Below, piece after piece: positions 45,356 through 54,189 of a stretch of 64,000 nucleotides of DNA (position 1 is the first letter of the stretch; the number at the start of each line of letters is the position of its first letter). Made by a program: the position numbers and the translations under genes. The DNA comes from JBECKS01 sp964557005 (GTDB lineage: Bacteria > Pseudomonadota > Gammaproteobacteria > Pseudomonadales > JBECKS01). The stretch is from NCBI GenBank assembly GCA_964557005.1, contig CAZKYI010000007.1, forward strand, positions 62,001 to 126,000, written 5' to 3'. The notes beneath the pieces are model-generated. The model made no database searches and had not been told where the DNA came from. It saw only the letters and a program-made list of their open reading frames with translations.

Positions 45356-47185
45356 CTAGAAGCGATAACTACCCGAATCAATACCTTGCTGAATTTCAGG
45401 TGTCACTCGTGCATAGGTCTTTTCTCCTGGTAACAACACGTACACAGGGTCAGAAGTTTTATCGAGCTTGTAGGCTTCATCTTTCAAATCAGATTTCTTG
45501 TGTTTGAAAGTCCCTGTGGTTTCCATCTCAGGACGGATTCTCAGGAAAATCGGCACAGCATACAAAGGCATTTCACTGATTAACTGCTGATATAACGCAG
45601 CAAAATCATAGCTGCTGTGATCCACTTTCAAACAAATGGCAGCCATACCTGCACGACCATTGGTTCCAGGAATTTCTACACCGTAGGCCACACATTCAGT
45701 GACATGCGGGCAATCGGTCATAATGTTTTCCACTTCGGTAGTAGAAACATTCTCACCTTTCCAGCGATAGGTATCACCCAGACGATCAACAAATTGCAAG
45801 TGCATGAAACCAATATCGCGCATCACATCACCAGTGTTAAACCAGGCATCACCCTTTTTGATCACATCACGCAAAATCTTGGATTCACTTTTGGCATTTT
45901 CAGTGTAGCCATCGAACTTGTTGTTAGTCGCAATTTTACCTAACAACAAACCCTTTCCACCCTTTTTAGCCTTAATACCCAAACCATTGGCACCACGAAT
46001 TGGTTCTTCAGTTTCCTTATCGTATTCAACCAGCACCGATTTACCCATTTGAAAACCGACAGATTCATCGAAATTGAGTATGTTCACCATTCCAACGTTC
46101 GATTCACTGGCAGAATACAATTCCATCACGCGATCAATATTGAAGCGCTTTTTAAAATCGCCCCAAACACCCGGGCGTAAACCATTACCCAGCATCACCT
46201 TGACCCTATGACGCTGATCAACCGATGCCTCAGGCTGGTTAATCAGGTATCGACACAGCTCACCTACATAGCCAATGGCGGTTGCTTCATACTTGATGCA
46301 ATCATTCCAGAATTCGCGTGCACTGAATTTTCTGCGAATCGCAAAAGCACATTGCCCTGCCAATGCAGACCCCCAACACACCACCATGCCTGTCGCATGA
46401 TAAAGCGGCAATGTGGAATAAAACACATCATCTCTGGTCAGGCGCATACCTGCATAACCAATCCCTCCAAAGGACGATGTCCAGCGGAAGATACTGATAC
46501 GTGCCGCTTTGGGCAAACCGGTCGTACCTGAGGTATAGATGTAAAAAAGATAATCATCCATCGTCAAGGCAGGAATAGGTGGTGCCTTTCTGGGCATGGA
46601 TTGAATTTCAGCAGATAAATCTACGCCACCCGCCAACACTGCGCCGTTTGCACGCTCCTTGTAGCAATCATTATCTGCCAGACAAAGAATTTCAGCTTGC
46701 TCCAGCTTGAGTTCGTTACGCACTTCCGTAACAGCTTCATAGCCTTCTTCACCCAGAATCAGCAAACGCGGTTCAACCAGATTCACGCTGTGTACCAATA
46801 CCTTTCCTTTTTGACTGGTATTCAACAAAGCCGAAATAGCACCCAGCTTGGATACTGCTGTCGTAACAGCCAGTAACTCGGGACGATTTTCAATAAACAC
46901 AGCAACCACATCTTTGGCACCAACGCCCTTGCTGGCAAGATAATTGGCAATCTGGTTTGCCCATTCATCGAGTTGCTTGTAGGTTAAACTTCGATTTTCA
47001 TATTTAACCGCAATCCCATCGGGATTCTGCGCAGCAGCTTGCTCTACGCCCCAGGCCAGCCCCAGACGTTGACCGGGTTTATCTTTCGCAAAATCCAGCC
47101 CCTTTTTAAATCTTGGCAGCAGGCTGAACATTGACGGCAGTTTTCTCAGGTACTCTCCCCACGTAATCATACGTGCTTCACTCAT
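45356..47185 (-). CDS. FATP-type long/very-long-chain acyl-CoA synthetase
   Basis: A 609-residue adenylate-forming enzyme activating fatty or steroid-side-chain acids with CoA. It has the AMP motif YIYTSGTTGLPKAA (about residue 210), SASESNVGMVN, NTGDVMRDIG and DRLGDTYRWKGENVSTTEVE, the last being characteristic of the FATP/FadD6-like subgroup. GAGGAG precedes the ATG. It lies 43 bp after an HSDL2-like SDR and 967 bp after an AraC regulator on the same strand. The substrate range is unknown; association with lipid or sterol catabolism is inferred from the neighbourhood. Confidence 0.88.
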   Translation of the reverse strand: MSEARMITWGEYLRKLPSMFSLLPRFKKGLDFAKDKPGQRLGLAWGVEQAAAQNPDGIAVKYENRSLTYKQLDEWANQIANYLASKGVGAKDVVAVFIENRPELLAVTTAVSKLGAISALLNTSQKGKVLVHSVNLVEPRLLILGEEGYEAVTEVRNELKLEQAEILCLADNDCYKERANGAVLAGGVDLSAEIQSMPRKAPPIPALTMDDYLFYIYTSGTTGLPKAARISIFRWTSSFGGIGYAGMRLTRDDVFYSTLPLYHATGMVVCWGSALAGQCAFAIRRKFSAREFWNDCIKYEATAIGYVGELCRYLINQPEASVDQRHRVKVMLGNGLRPGVWGDFKKRFNIDRVMELYSASESNVGMVNILNFDESVGFQMGKSVLVEYDKETEEPIRGANGLGIKAKKGGKGLLLGKIATNNKFDGYTENAKSESKILRDVIKKGDAWFNTGDVMRDIGFMHLQFVDRLGDTYRWKGENVSTTEVENIMTDCPHVTECVAYGVEIPGTNGRAGMAAICLKVDHSSYDFAALYQQLISEMPLYAVPIFLRIRPEMETTGTFKHKKSDLKDEAYKLDKTSDPVYVLLPGEKTYARVTPEIQQGIDSGSYRF

Positions 47186-47228
47186 GGTGCTCTCCTCTTT
47201 ATAAAAATAGTAAAAACAAAATATTCAA

Positions 47229-48059
47229 TTAAACAAAAAAATCCGGTGCCAGTTTTTCTGGCGGCAACTCAGGGTCTACCTGATATTGTCTTAAATCGGT
47301 AATACCAACGGATGCCATTACCTCATCATCTACACAGAAGTTTCCAGTAAATTCACGGCTGTTCCTTGTGAGAATAATATAAGCCGCTTCCGCCATCAGC
47401 TCAGGTGTGCGTGAAAGCTTCATAATCGCACCACCACCCAGATGATTATTAACCGCAGCCGTAGCAATTGAAGTTCTTGGCCATAACGCATTAAAGGCAA
47501 TGCCCTGACTTGCATATTCACCCGCCATACCTAACACACACATACTCATGCCAAATTTGGCCATGGTGTACGCCACATGATGCTGAAACCAGCGGGTTTC
47601 CATGTTTAAAGGCGGGGAAAGATTAAGTACGTGAGGGTTGGAAGATTTTTTAAGATGGGGAATGGCTTTTTGGGAACAAAGAAAAGTACCGCGCGTGTTG
47701 ATGTTATGCATCAGGTCGTACTTTTTCATCGAAGTCATTTCGGTCGGCGTAAGACTGATGGCGCTGGCATTGTTGACCAATACATCAATACCTCCAAAGT
47801 GCTCAACCGTTTTATTGATGGCTGCTTCAACCTCTTCCTCTGAACGCACATCAACCACCACTGGCAACGCCTTGCCCCCTGCTGCCTCAATTTCTTTGGC
47901 AGCGGTATAAATCGTGCCAGGCAGTTTCGGGTGTGGTTCGGTGGTTTTTGCGGCAATGGCGATATTTGCGCCGTCTCGCGCTGCACGCAAGGCAATCGCC
48001 AATCCGATTCCCCTGCTTGCACCAGTAATAAATAAGGTTTTTCCAGCTAAGTCAGCCAT
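47229..48059 (-). CDS. HSDL2-like short-chain dehydrogenase
   Basis: A 276-residue SDR with TGASRGIGLAIALRAARDGANIAIAAKTTEPHPKLPGTI-type N-terminus (first 40 or so residues), the pattern of hydroxysteroid dehydrogenase-like protein 2. Also visible are NNASAI, the catalytic region with NLSPP where the usual Ser-Ser lies, and YTMAK (Tyr about residue 168, Lys 172). The physiological substrate of HSDL2-like enzymes is uncertain, with links to fatty acid and sterol metabolism. It is probably co-transcribed with the acyl-CoA synthetase downstream. Confidence 0.85.
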   Translation of the reverse strand: MADLAGKTLFITGASRGIGLAIALRAARDGANIAIAAKTTEPHPKLPGTIYTAAKEIEAAGGKALPVVVDVRSEEEVEAAINKTVEHFGGIDVLVNNASAISLTPTEMTSMKKYDLMHNINTRGTFLCSQKAIPHLKKSSNPHVLNLSPPLNMETRWFQHHVAYTMAKFGMSMCVLGMAGEYASQGIAFNALWPRTSIATAAVNNHLGGGAIMKLSRTPELMAEAAYIILTRNSREFTGNFCVDDEVMASVGITDLRQYQVDPELPPEKLAPDFFV

Positions 48060-48152
48060 AACATTCCCCGTTTTTTAGATGTGTATTTATTCAAGGGCAA
48101 AGCCCAAAGGCTTGGCAGACTACCGTTTTCCATAGCCCTTGGAAAGCCTTTT

Positions 48153-49229
48153 TCAGTAGCCGCCCTTGCGCGGTTCTGCCTGATTCTCCAAGGCTCTGCC
48201 GCGATAGGCGCGAGGTGACATACCCGTCCATTTCTTGAAAGCCCTGCCAAAATTGGAAGGGTCACTAAAGCCCAGCAAGCTCGAAATTTCATCAATGGTA
48301 TGCGGGGAATGACAAAGATATTCAATCGCTTCTGTTTTCCTGACATTATCAAGAATTTTCTGGAAACTGTTGTCAGCCGCCTTCAACTTTCGTTTGAGCG
48401 AACGTGATGACATATTCAACTCATGTGAAACATCTTCCAGATCAGGGTACACACCTTTTTCAGCCTCTATACACTTTCTCACTCTGGCCACAATGCCTTG
48501 CTGCATCGGTTCTATGGTCATTAACTGATCTTCACAATGGCGCTGCGCCATCTGCGAAATCAATTTATCAGGGTTTTTCAGGGGAGCATCCATCAAGGAT
48601 TTGGGAATGCGAATCTGGTTAATACTGTGGCCAAAACTGACACCACTCAACAAATCGGCCACCTGACCCGTAAGCAATTCAGGTTTTTCCAGAGAAATAC
48701 GCGCCTCGGTTTCAGACATCAGGCGCTTGAGAATTTCATCACCGAATATCTCAGTACTCACCCGCATCAAAATGCCCAGAATGGTTTGTACCCAGAATTT
48801 GCTACCCTCGCCCAAATCCGCCTGACTTTCCATCTGAATGATATTGAACTCGCCTTCCTCAACAATCGACAAGGCAAACAAGGTGGTGCGGGTACGAAAG
48901 TATTTGGTGAGCATGGTGATGGCTTCACCCAGCGTGCTCGCATTACCAGCGGCATATCCAATATAGCCATGTTTTTTCAGCGAGATACTGGCACCGAATT
49001 CAAAACCAATCAGCGGGTTTCGGCCAAGTTTCTGCAAGCTTTTGGAAAAACTGTTGTAATCAATCGAGTAGTAAATCCATTCATCACCCTTTTCCAGATC
49101 CTCTTCCTGTATACCTGCGGCATCAAGAATAAGTTGCCGCTCAATACCCTTGGTTTCCATGAAATCCATGAGATAGCGCATGTAATCTGCGGCGAAGCCA
49201 TGTTGAACCACTTCTTCTCGGAGCGTCAT
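48153..49229 (-). CDS. AraC-family transcriptional regulator (Arabinose_bd type)
   Basis: A 358-residue regulator with an N-terminal ligand-binding region of the OruR/ArgR-like type (residues ~1-200, LIGFEFGASISLKKHGYIGYAAGNASTLGEAI). A C-terminal AraC double HTH (about 260-345) follows, with MSSRSLKRKLK and the second helix set IDEISSLLGFSDPSNFGRAFKKWTGMSPRAYR. The ATG at 49229 has AGGA at good spacing; TTG two codons earlier is less likely. It is 93 bp upstream of the HSDL2-like gene in the same direction and is the obvious candidate regulator of that pair. Confidence 0.88.
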   Translation of the reverse strand: MTLREEVVQHGFAADYMRYLMDFMETKGIERQLILDAAGIQEEDLEKGDEWIYYSIDYNSFSKSLQKLGRNPLIGFEFGASISLKKHGYIGYAAGNASTLGEAITMLTKYFRTRTTLFALSIVEEGEFNIIQMESQADLGEGSKFWVQTILGILMRVSTEIFGDEILKRLMSETEARISLEKPELLTGQVADLLSGVSFGHSINQIRIPKSLMDAPLKNPDKLISQMAQRHCEDQLMTIEPMQQGIVARVRKCIEAEKGVYPDLEDVSHELNMSSRSLKRKLKAADNSFQKILDNVRKTEAIEYLCHSPHTIDEISSLLGFSDPSNFGRAFKKWTGMSPRAYRGRALENQAEPRKGGY

Positions 49230-49295
49230 GATCAAATCCTGTGCTGTATTGCTGTCCTAATATAACCGACAAGCACGGCGATGCAAGCAAAGAAG

Positions 49296-50462
49296 TCAGG
49301 AAGCAATCACCACCTGATCACGGCCTCGTTCCTTGGCTTTATAAAGCGCGTTATCAGCACGCTCAATCAAACCTTCCATGTCCTCGGCATCCAGAAGCTC
49401 TGCTACCCCTGCACTTAAACGCACCTGAACTTCATGACCGTTATCGGCTGTCAGCGTTTGTGTTGATAATGCTGTACGTAAACGATCAATACTTTTCATC
49501 GCCTCATAAGCTGCGCAATTTGAAAACACAAACAAAAATTCTTCGCCACCATAGCGCCCAAGCGCATCATCTTTCCTGCTTAATTGCTGTGCTTTTTGCG
49601 CAAGCATCTTGAGCACCTTGTCTCCAAAAGGGTGCCCATAGCTGTCATTGATTTTTTTGAAGTGGTCCAGATCGAGCATGGCAATGGAAAGTGTACGATT
49701 ATTTTCACGTGCAAATTTTAATTCCTGTTGCAGGTATTCCATGATGGAGCGGCGATTCATCAAACCAGTCAGGGAATCCTTCGCCGAAATCACCCGCAAA
49801 TCCTCTTCTCTACGCTGCCAGGCTGAAGTGAGATAACCCAAAATCATCATGCCCAGAAAAATACTCACCAGCATCAATGACCATTGAAAAAACAAATCCG
49901 TTTGCGAGAAATTTTTAATGTAGGCATGTTCGCCCATCATATACGAGCGCATGTCGTAAGGCAGATAACCATCGATGTAGCTCAATGTAATCATGCTTGC
50001 CAGTGTGGCTACCTGCGTATAAAAAATATAACGCGGCTCCAATGCCACAAACCCTATCGACGCATAGATAAACAATAAAAACCAACTGAAGCCATCAAAC
50101 AAACCCAAACAGGAGAATAACAAAGGCAAGCACAACGACAGTGCTGTCAGATTCATAATCAAGGCCAGTTTCGCCAGTGACGGGTTGTGCTTGACCAGTG
50201 AGGCAAAAACACGAATCGCAAAAAACACACCTGCAGAAAAAAAAGAAATGGCCTGAACCCAGGGCAGGTTTTCACGCGGCACATATAAACCCTGAATCGG
50301 GAACAGGATTTGAAATGTCGATACAGCACCACCAAGCAAAAACAACAGGCAGGTACAATCGGCAATAAATCTGGCCTTATCTGCATTACTCCAGAAATAT
50401 AAATGCCCGATATTTTCCAGACTGTAGTCTTTTCTGAAATTCTCAATCACCTTGTTAAACAT
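49296..50462 (-). CDS. Membrane diguanylate cyclase (GGDEF)
   Basis: A 388-residue protein: about six hydrophobic segments in residues 28-215 (an MASE-like membrane sensor), then a GGDEF domain (about 225-388) with DSLTGLMNRR, DLDHFKKINDSYGH and the active-site GGEEF (RYGGEEFLFVF). An RKDD five residues before GGEEF matches the inhibitory I-site RxxD, so product inhibition by c-di-GMP is likely. No EAL domain is present. It ends 67 bp before the AraC gene and is probably independent. Confidence 0.92.
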   Translation of the reverse strand: MFNKVIENFRKDYSLENIGHLYFWSNADKARFIADCTCLLFLLGGAVSTFQILFPIQGLYVPRENLPWVQAISFFSAGVFFAIRVFASLVKHNPSLAKLALIMNLTALSLCLPLLFSCLGLFDGFSWFLLFIYASIGFVALEPRYIFYTQVATLASMITLSYIDGYLPYDMRSYMMGEHAYIKNFSQTDLFFQWSLMLVSIFLGMMILGYLTSAWQRREEDLRVISAKDSLTGLMNRRSIMEYLQQELKFARENNRTLSIAMLDLDHFKKINDSYGHPFGDKVLKMLAQKAQQLSRKDDALGRYGGEEFLFVFSNCAAYEAMKSIDRLRTALSTQTLTADNGHEVQVRLSAGVAELLDAEDMEGLIERADNALYKAKERGRDQVVIAS

Positions 50463-50497
50463 ACGTTTATTTCCATGATTAGAGGGGGTATGTGATT

Positions 50498-51343
50498 CTA
50501 GACCGCTTTTACCTTCAATAAAAAGTAAGGCAGTAATTTTTCAATCGCCTTACGTTGTGGTGAGGATTCCGAATAACAGGCATAAATTTTTCGTTTAAAA
50601 ATCGGTGCATGCTTGCTGTCAAAGCAAGTGAACTTTCTGTTTGAATTCACCTGTAACGCAGGTAGATAAGCACAGGCATTCAATTCAAACATCAGACTTT
50701 TCGCCAGCAGAAGATTATCCGTATGCAGCACAGGATTCAGACCCCTGGGAAATTTCCTGCTGACAAACAGGTTAAAATCATCTCCCCAATCCACATGAAT
50801 ATAAGTCTCGTTCGAAAAATCCATGCCAACACTTTGATTGGCTGAAGCCAGCACCAATTCCAAAGTGCCCAGTGCTGTACTCTTCCAGCCATTTTGTTTA
50901 ATCGGGGCATAGGCCAAAGCCAGATCAATTTCGTTATTAAACAATCTGGTATGAAGATCGTTGGCAGCACAGGTAAACGCTTGCAGGAACAGGTTCTGCT
51001 CAGCTAACAACGCAGGCAAAGGGTACTCGAACAATTCGTGCCAAAGCGCTTCACTCGATGCAATGCGAATGGTATTCCTGCTTTCAGATTCACCCGCCAA
51101 ATCCTGTCTGGCGCTAGCCCACGCCATCAATATCGATTCTGCATGCCTGAGAAACTTTTCGCCCTCAGACGTGAGTGCAACCTGCTTGGTATTACGCTCA
51201 AACAAACGCGCGTCGAGTTGCTCTTCCAACTGTTGAATACGCGCACTGACCGTTGATTGCGTGATATACAAGTTGCTGGCTGCCTTGCCAAAATGACGCG
51301 TGCTGGCCACTTCCAGAAAGGTATGCAAGAGATTGGAATCCAT
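50498..51343 (-). CDS. LysR-family transcriptional regulator
   Basis: A 281-residue LTTR: N-terminal winged HTH (residues 1-62; TRHFGKAASNLYITQSTVSARIQQLE) and a C-terminal substrate-binding domain. The HTH resembles the HdfR type. The start at 51343 has no clear Shine-Dalgarno. A 25-bp palindrome lies 26-50 bp upstream, between this gene and the divergent small-protein genes, and is its likely autoregulatory site. Effector and regulon unknown. Confidence 0.9.
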   Translation of the reverse strand: MDSNLLHTFLEVASTRHFGKAASNLYITQSTVSARIQQLEEQLDARLFERNTKQVALTSEGEKFLRHAESILMAWASARQDLAGESESRNTIRIASSEALWHELFEYPLPALLAEQNLFLQAFTCAANDLHTRLFNNEIDLALAYAPIKQNGWKSTALGTLELVLASANQSVGMDFSNETYIHVDWGDDFNLFVSRKFPRGLNPVLHTDNLLLAKSLMFELNACAYLPALQVNSNRKFTCFDSKHAPIFKRKIYACYSESSPQRKAIEKLLPYFLLKVKAV

Positions 51344-51368
51344 AATTTCAAACAGTAAAAAGATTGAT

Positions 51369-51393
51369 TTTTTCGATTAGTCTAATCGAAAAA
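51369..51393. promoter_or_regulatory. 25-bp perfect palindrome, probable LysR operator
   Basis: TTTTTCGATTAG-T-CTAATCGAAAAA: 12-bp perfect arms around one base. It lies in the divergent region between lysR (start 51343) and the small acidic-protein gene (start 51468). Position and symmetry fit an LTTR recognition site; hairpin formation as RNA is also possible. Confidence 0.65.
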
Positions 51394-51467
51394 TATTGTT
51401 TGCGGCCAGATTTTTTCGCACCTAAATTCGCGCTGCCTGTACCTTAACTTTTAGCCTGGAACACCTT

Positions 51468-51659
51468 ATGAAACTTATCCTCGTTTTAGTATTTTCCATG
51501 AGTTTTCTCCATCCGGTTTGGGCAGAAGAAGACTATCACCATTCCGAATATGGCTCAGGATACTACGACGAATCTGATTCCTATGGTGATGAACAGGAAC
51601 AGTATGAAGACGAATACGGAGAAGAAAACTATCAGGACGATGCCTACTCAGACGAATAA
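51468..51659 (+). CDS. Small secreted acidic Tyr/Glu/Asp-rich protein
   Basis: A 63-residue protein with a clear signal peptide (MKLILVLVFSMSFLHPVWA, cleavage after Ala19). The mature part of about 44 residues is almost wholly Glu, Asp, Tyr, Ser, Gly and Gln (for example DEQEQYEDEYGEENYQDD). The mature part would be strongly acidic and probably disordered. Metal or calcium binding is possible from composition only. It is divergent from lysR across a palindrome and is followed 30 bp later by another small acidic gene. I do not recognise a family. Confidence 0.65.
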   Translation: MKLILVLVFSMSFLHPVWAEEDYHHSEYGSGYYDESDSYGDEQEQYEDEYGEENYQDDAYSDE

Positions 51660-51689
51660 GCAAACTTTAATCAAGCGAGGGCTGCTAAA

Positions 51690-51887
51690 ATGAGTAAAAA
51701 AGACAAAAATGATATTGAAGATGATTTTGAAGAAGAAATCGCAGAAGACAATTTTGTCGATTACGACGAATCACGTCGCAAGAATATCCAAAACGATCAT
51801 CACAAGCGTTATATCCGCGAACAACTGCATCTCAGGGAACTGGCGCGCGAATTTAACCTCAGCCCTGAAGATTTAAGAAATATCTAG
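51690..51887 (+). CDS. Small acidic/charged cytoplasmic protein
   Basis: A 65-residue protein without signal peptide: an acidic first half (IEDDFEEEIAEDNFVDYDESRRK) and a basic-to-amphipathic helix (KRYIREQLHLRELAREFNLSPEDL). The acidic segment followed by RRK and a charged helix recalls the PA3496-family small proteins, but the match is by impression. AGCGAGGG gives a fair ribosome site. It ends in a strong terminator and is probably co-transcribed with the secreted acidic protein. Confidence 0.65.
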   Translation: MSKKDKNDIEDDFEEEIAEDNFVDYDESRRKNIQNDHHKRYIREQLHLRELAREFNLSPEDLRNI

Positions 51888-51893
51888 AAACAA

Positions 51894-51925
51894 ACAAAAA
51901 AGCCCTGAAAGTCAGGGCTTTTTTA
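51894..51925. terminator. Bidirectional Rho-independent terminator
   Basis: AAAAAAGCCCTGA and TCAGGGCTTTTTT form a strong stem with a 3-nt AAG loop and T/A tracts on both sides. It lies between the small acidic-protein gene (plus) and the convergent idh gene (minus, stop 51935) and should serve both. Confidence 0.9.
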
Positions 51926-51934
51926 TCTCCAAAA

Positions 51935-54151
51935 TTACAAAGCAGCCAGAATCTTGTTGAAGGTCTGGCTTGGACGCATCGCCGCACTGACCTTTTCACG
52001 ATCAGGGTGATAATACCCGCCCATATCCACGGGATTGCCTTCCACCGCCAGCAACTCTTCCAGAATTTTATTTTCGTTGGCAGACAAATCCTGATAAATC
52101 CCGCCAAATTTGTTTTTCAATTCAGCGTCGTCATTCTGGTTGGCAAGCGCTTCGGCCCAATACATACACAGATAAAAATGACTGCCACGATTATCCAGCT
52201 CACCCACACGTCTTGAAGGACTCTTGTTATTTTCGAGTAATTTTTCTGTCGCCTTATCCAGAGATTTCGATAACAACTCGGCACGTTTGTTATTTTTCTT
52301 CACCGCAAAATCTTCAAAAGAAACTGCCAGAGCCAGAAACTCACCGAGGGAATCCCAACGCAAGTGACCTTCTTCAATAAACTGTTGCACATGCTTGGGC
52401 GCAGAACCACCTGCACCCGTTTCAAACAAACCACCGCCCGCAATCAAAGGCACAATTGACAGCATTTTGGCACTGGTGCCCAGCTCCAGAATCGGGAACA
52501 AATCGGTGAGATAATCACGCAACACGTTACCCGTTGCAGAAATGGTGTCCTTGCCTTTTTTCATACGCTCCAGTGAATAACGCATGGCGTAATCGAGCGG
52601 GAAAATATGAATTTCCAAACCCTGGGTATCGTAATCTTTCAGATACTTACGCACCTTGCGAATCAAATTGGCATCGTGCGGGCGCTCGTAATTCAACCAG
52701 AACACCACTGGCGTATTGGAAAGACGCGCGCGTGTCACTGCCAATTTAACCCAGTCACGCACAGGAATATCCTTGGTTTGACAGGCTCGCCAGATGTCAC
52801 CTTTTTCTACCTCGTGTGACAGCAGAATGTTGCCTTGCTCATCAACAATGCGCATGGTGCCGTCCGCTTCAAGCTCATAGGTTTTGTCATGCGAACCATA
52901 TTCCTCTGCTTTTTGCGCCATCAAACCCACATTCGCGACAGAACCCATGGTGGTTGGGTCAAAGGCATCATGGTGCTTACAGAAATTAATCACTTCCTGA
53001 TAAATGGTGGCGTAGTTGGAATCGGGAATCACAGCTTTGGTATCTTTCAACTTGCCATCAGTTCCCCACATTTTTCCGCCTTCACGAATCATCGCAGGCA
53101 TGGAAGCATCCACAATCACGTCACTGGGCACATGCAGGTTGGAAATACCTTTATCGGAATTCACCATCGCCAGCTCAGGGCGACGCTCATAACAATTATA
53201 AATCGCTTCCTTGATTTCCTGACGCTGGGTGTAAGGTAGTGTTTCAATTTTTTTATAGATGTCACTCAAACCCGATTTCGGATCAACGCCCAACTGTGCA
53301 AAAGTTTCACCGTATTTCTCGAACAAATCCTTGAAGTACACCTGCACCACATGGCCAAAAACAATCGGGTGAGAAATCTTCATCATGGTGGCTTTAACAT
53401 GCAAAGAGAACAGCAACTTGGCCTTGCGTGCACCGTCCATTTCTTCTTCAATAAATTTTCGGAGCTCTTTTACGCTCATATACATGGAATCGAGAATTTC
53501 GCCTTCCAGTAACGGGAGTTGTCTTTTGACTGTGACTTCACCTGCCTTGTTTACAAATTCAATGCGTGCAGTGGTGGCCTGTTTAATGACAGTACTTTGC
53601 TCGGTGGAAAAGAAATCACCTTTACGCATGTGTGCCACGTGGGTGCGCGAACCCTGACTCCACTTGCCCATTTTATGTGGAAACTTTCGTGCATAATTTT
53701 TTACTGCTGGCGGTGCGCGGCGATCGGAGTTTCCTTCGCGAATAACAGGGTTAACCGCACTACCTAACACTTTCGCATAACGCGCTTTGATGTCTTTTTC
53801 CACGTCGTTTGCCGGTTCAGCAGGATAATCGGGAATGTCGTAACCCTGTTCCTGTAATTCTTTAATGGCAGCCAGCAATTGTGGAATCGATGCACTGATA
53901 TTGGGCAACTTGATGATATTGGCATCAGGCTGTAGTACCAGTTCACTGAGTTCAGTGAGCGTATCGGGAACTTTCTGCTGGTCTTTCAATTTTTCGGGAA
54001 AGTTGGCAATGATGCGACCTGCCAGAGAAATATCACTGGTTTCAACCTCAATACCTGCCTGTTTGGCAAAGCCTTCCACGATGGGTAAGAAGGAATAAGT
54101 CGCCAGCATGGGCGCTTCATCAGTTTCGGTATAAATAATTTTGTTTGTCAT
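51935..54151 (-). CDS. icd2: NADP-dependent isocitrate dehydrogenase, monomeric type
   Basis: A 738-residue monomeric IDH converting isocitrate to 2-oxoglutarate in the TCA cycle and making NADPH. Family segments seen: IIYTETDEAPMLATYSFLPI at the N-terminus, REGNSDRRAPPAVKNYARK-like loop, VDASMPAMIREGGKMWG, FWLNYERPHDANLIRKV and GGSAPKHVQQFIEEGHLRWDSLGEF. The length is standard for this unrelated-to-dimer type. It is a single gene with its own terminator. Confidence 0.96.
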   Translation of the reverse strand: MTNKIIYTETDEAPMLATYSFLPIVEGFAKQAGIEVETSDISLAGRIIANFPEKLKDQQKVPDTLTELSELVLQPDANIIKLPNISASIPQLLAAIKELQEQGYDIPDYPAEPANDVEKDIKARYAKVLGSAVNPVIREGNSDRRAPPAVKNYARKFPHKMGKWSQGSRTHVAHMRKGDFFSTEQSTVIKQATTARIEFVNKAGEVTVKRQLPLLEGEILDSMYMSVKELRKFIEEEMDGARKAKLLFSLHVKATMMKISHPIVFGHVVQVYFKDLFEKYGETFAQLGVDPKSGLSDIYKKIETLPYTQRQEIKEAIYNCYERRPELAMVNSDKGISNLHVPSDVIVDASMPAMIREGGKMWGTDGKLKDTKAVIPDSNYATIYQEVINFCKHHDAFDPTTMGSVANVGLMAQKAEEYGSHDKTYELEADGTMRIVDEQGNILLSHEVEKGDIWRACQTKDIPVRDWVKLAVTRARLSNTPVVFWLNYERPHDANLIRKVRKYLKDYDTQGLEIHIFPLDYAMRYSLERMKKGKDTISATGNVLRDYLTDLFPILELGTSAKMLSIVPLIAGGGLFETGAGGSAPKHVQQFIEEGHLRWDSLGEFLALAVSFEDFAVKKNNKRAELLSKSLDKATEKLLENNKSPSRRVGELDNRGSHFYLCMYWAEALANQNDDAELKNKFGGIYQDLSANENKILEELLAVEGNPVDMGGYYHPDREKVSAAMRPSQTFNKILAAL

Positions 54152-54189
54152 ACGCTCCTCATTAACAATTTAACCCTGTGGAATGATTA

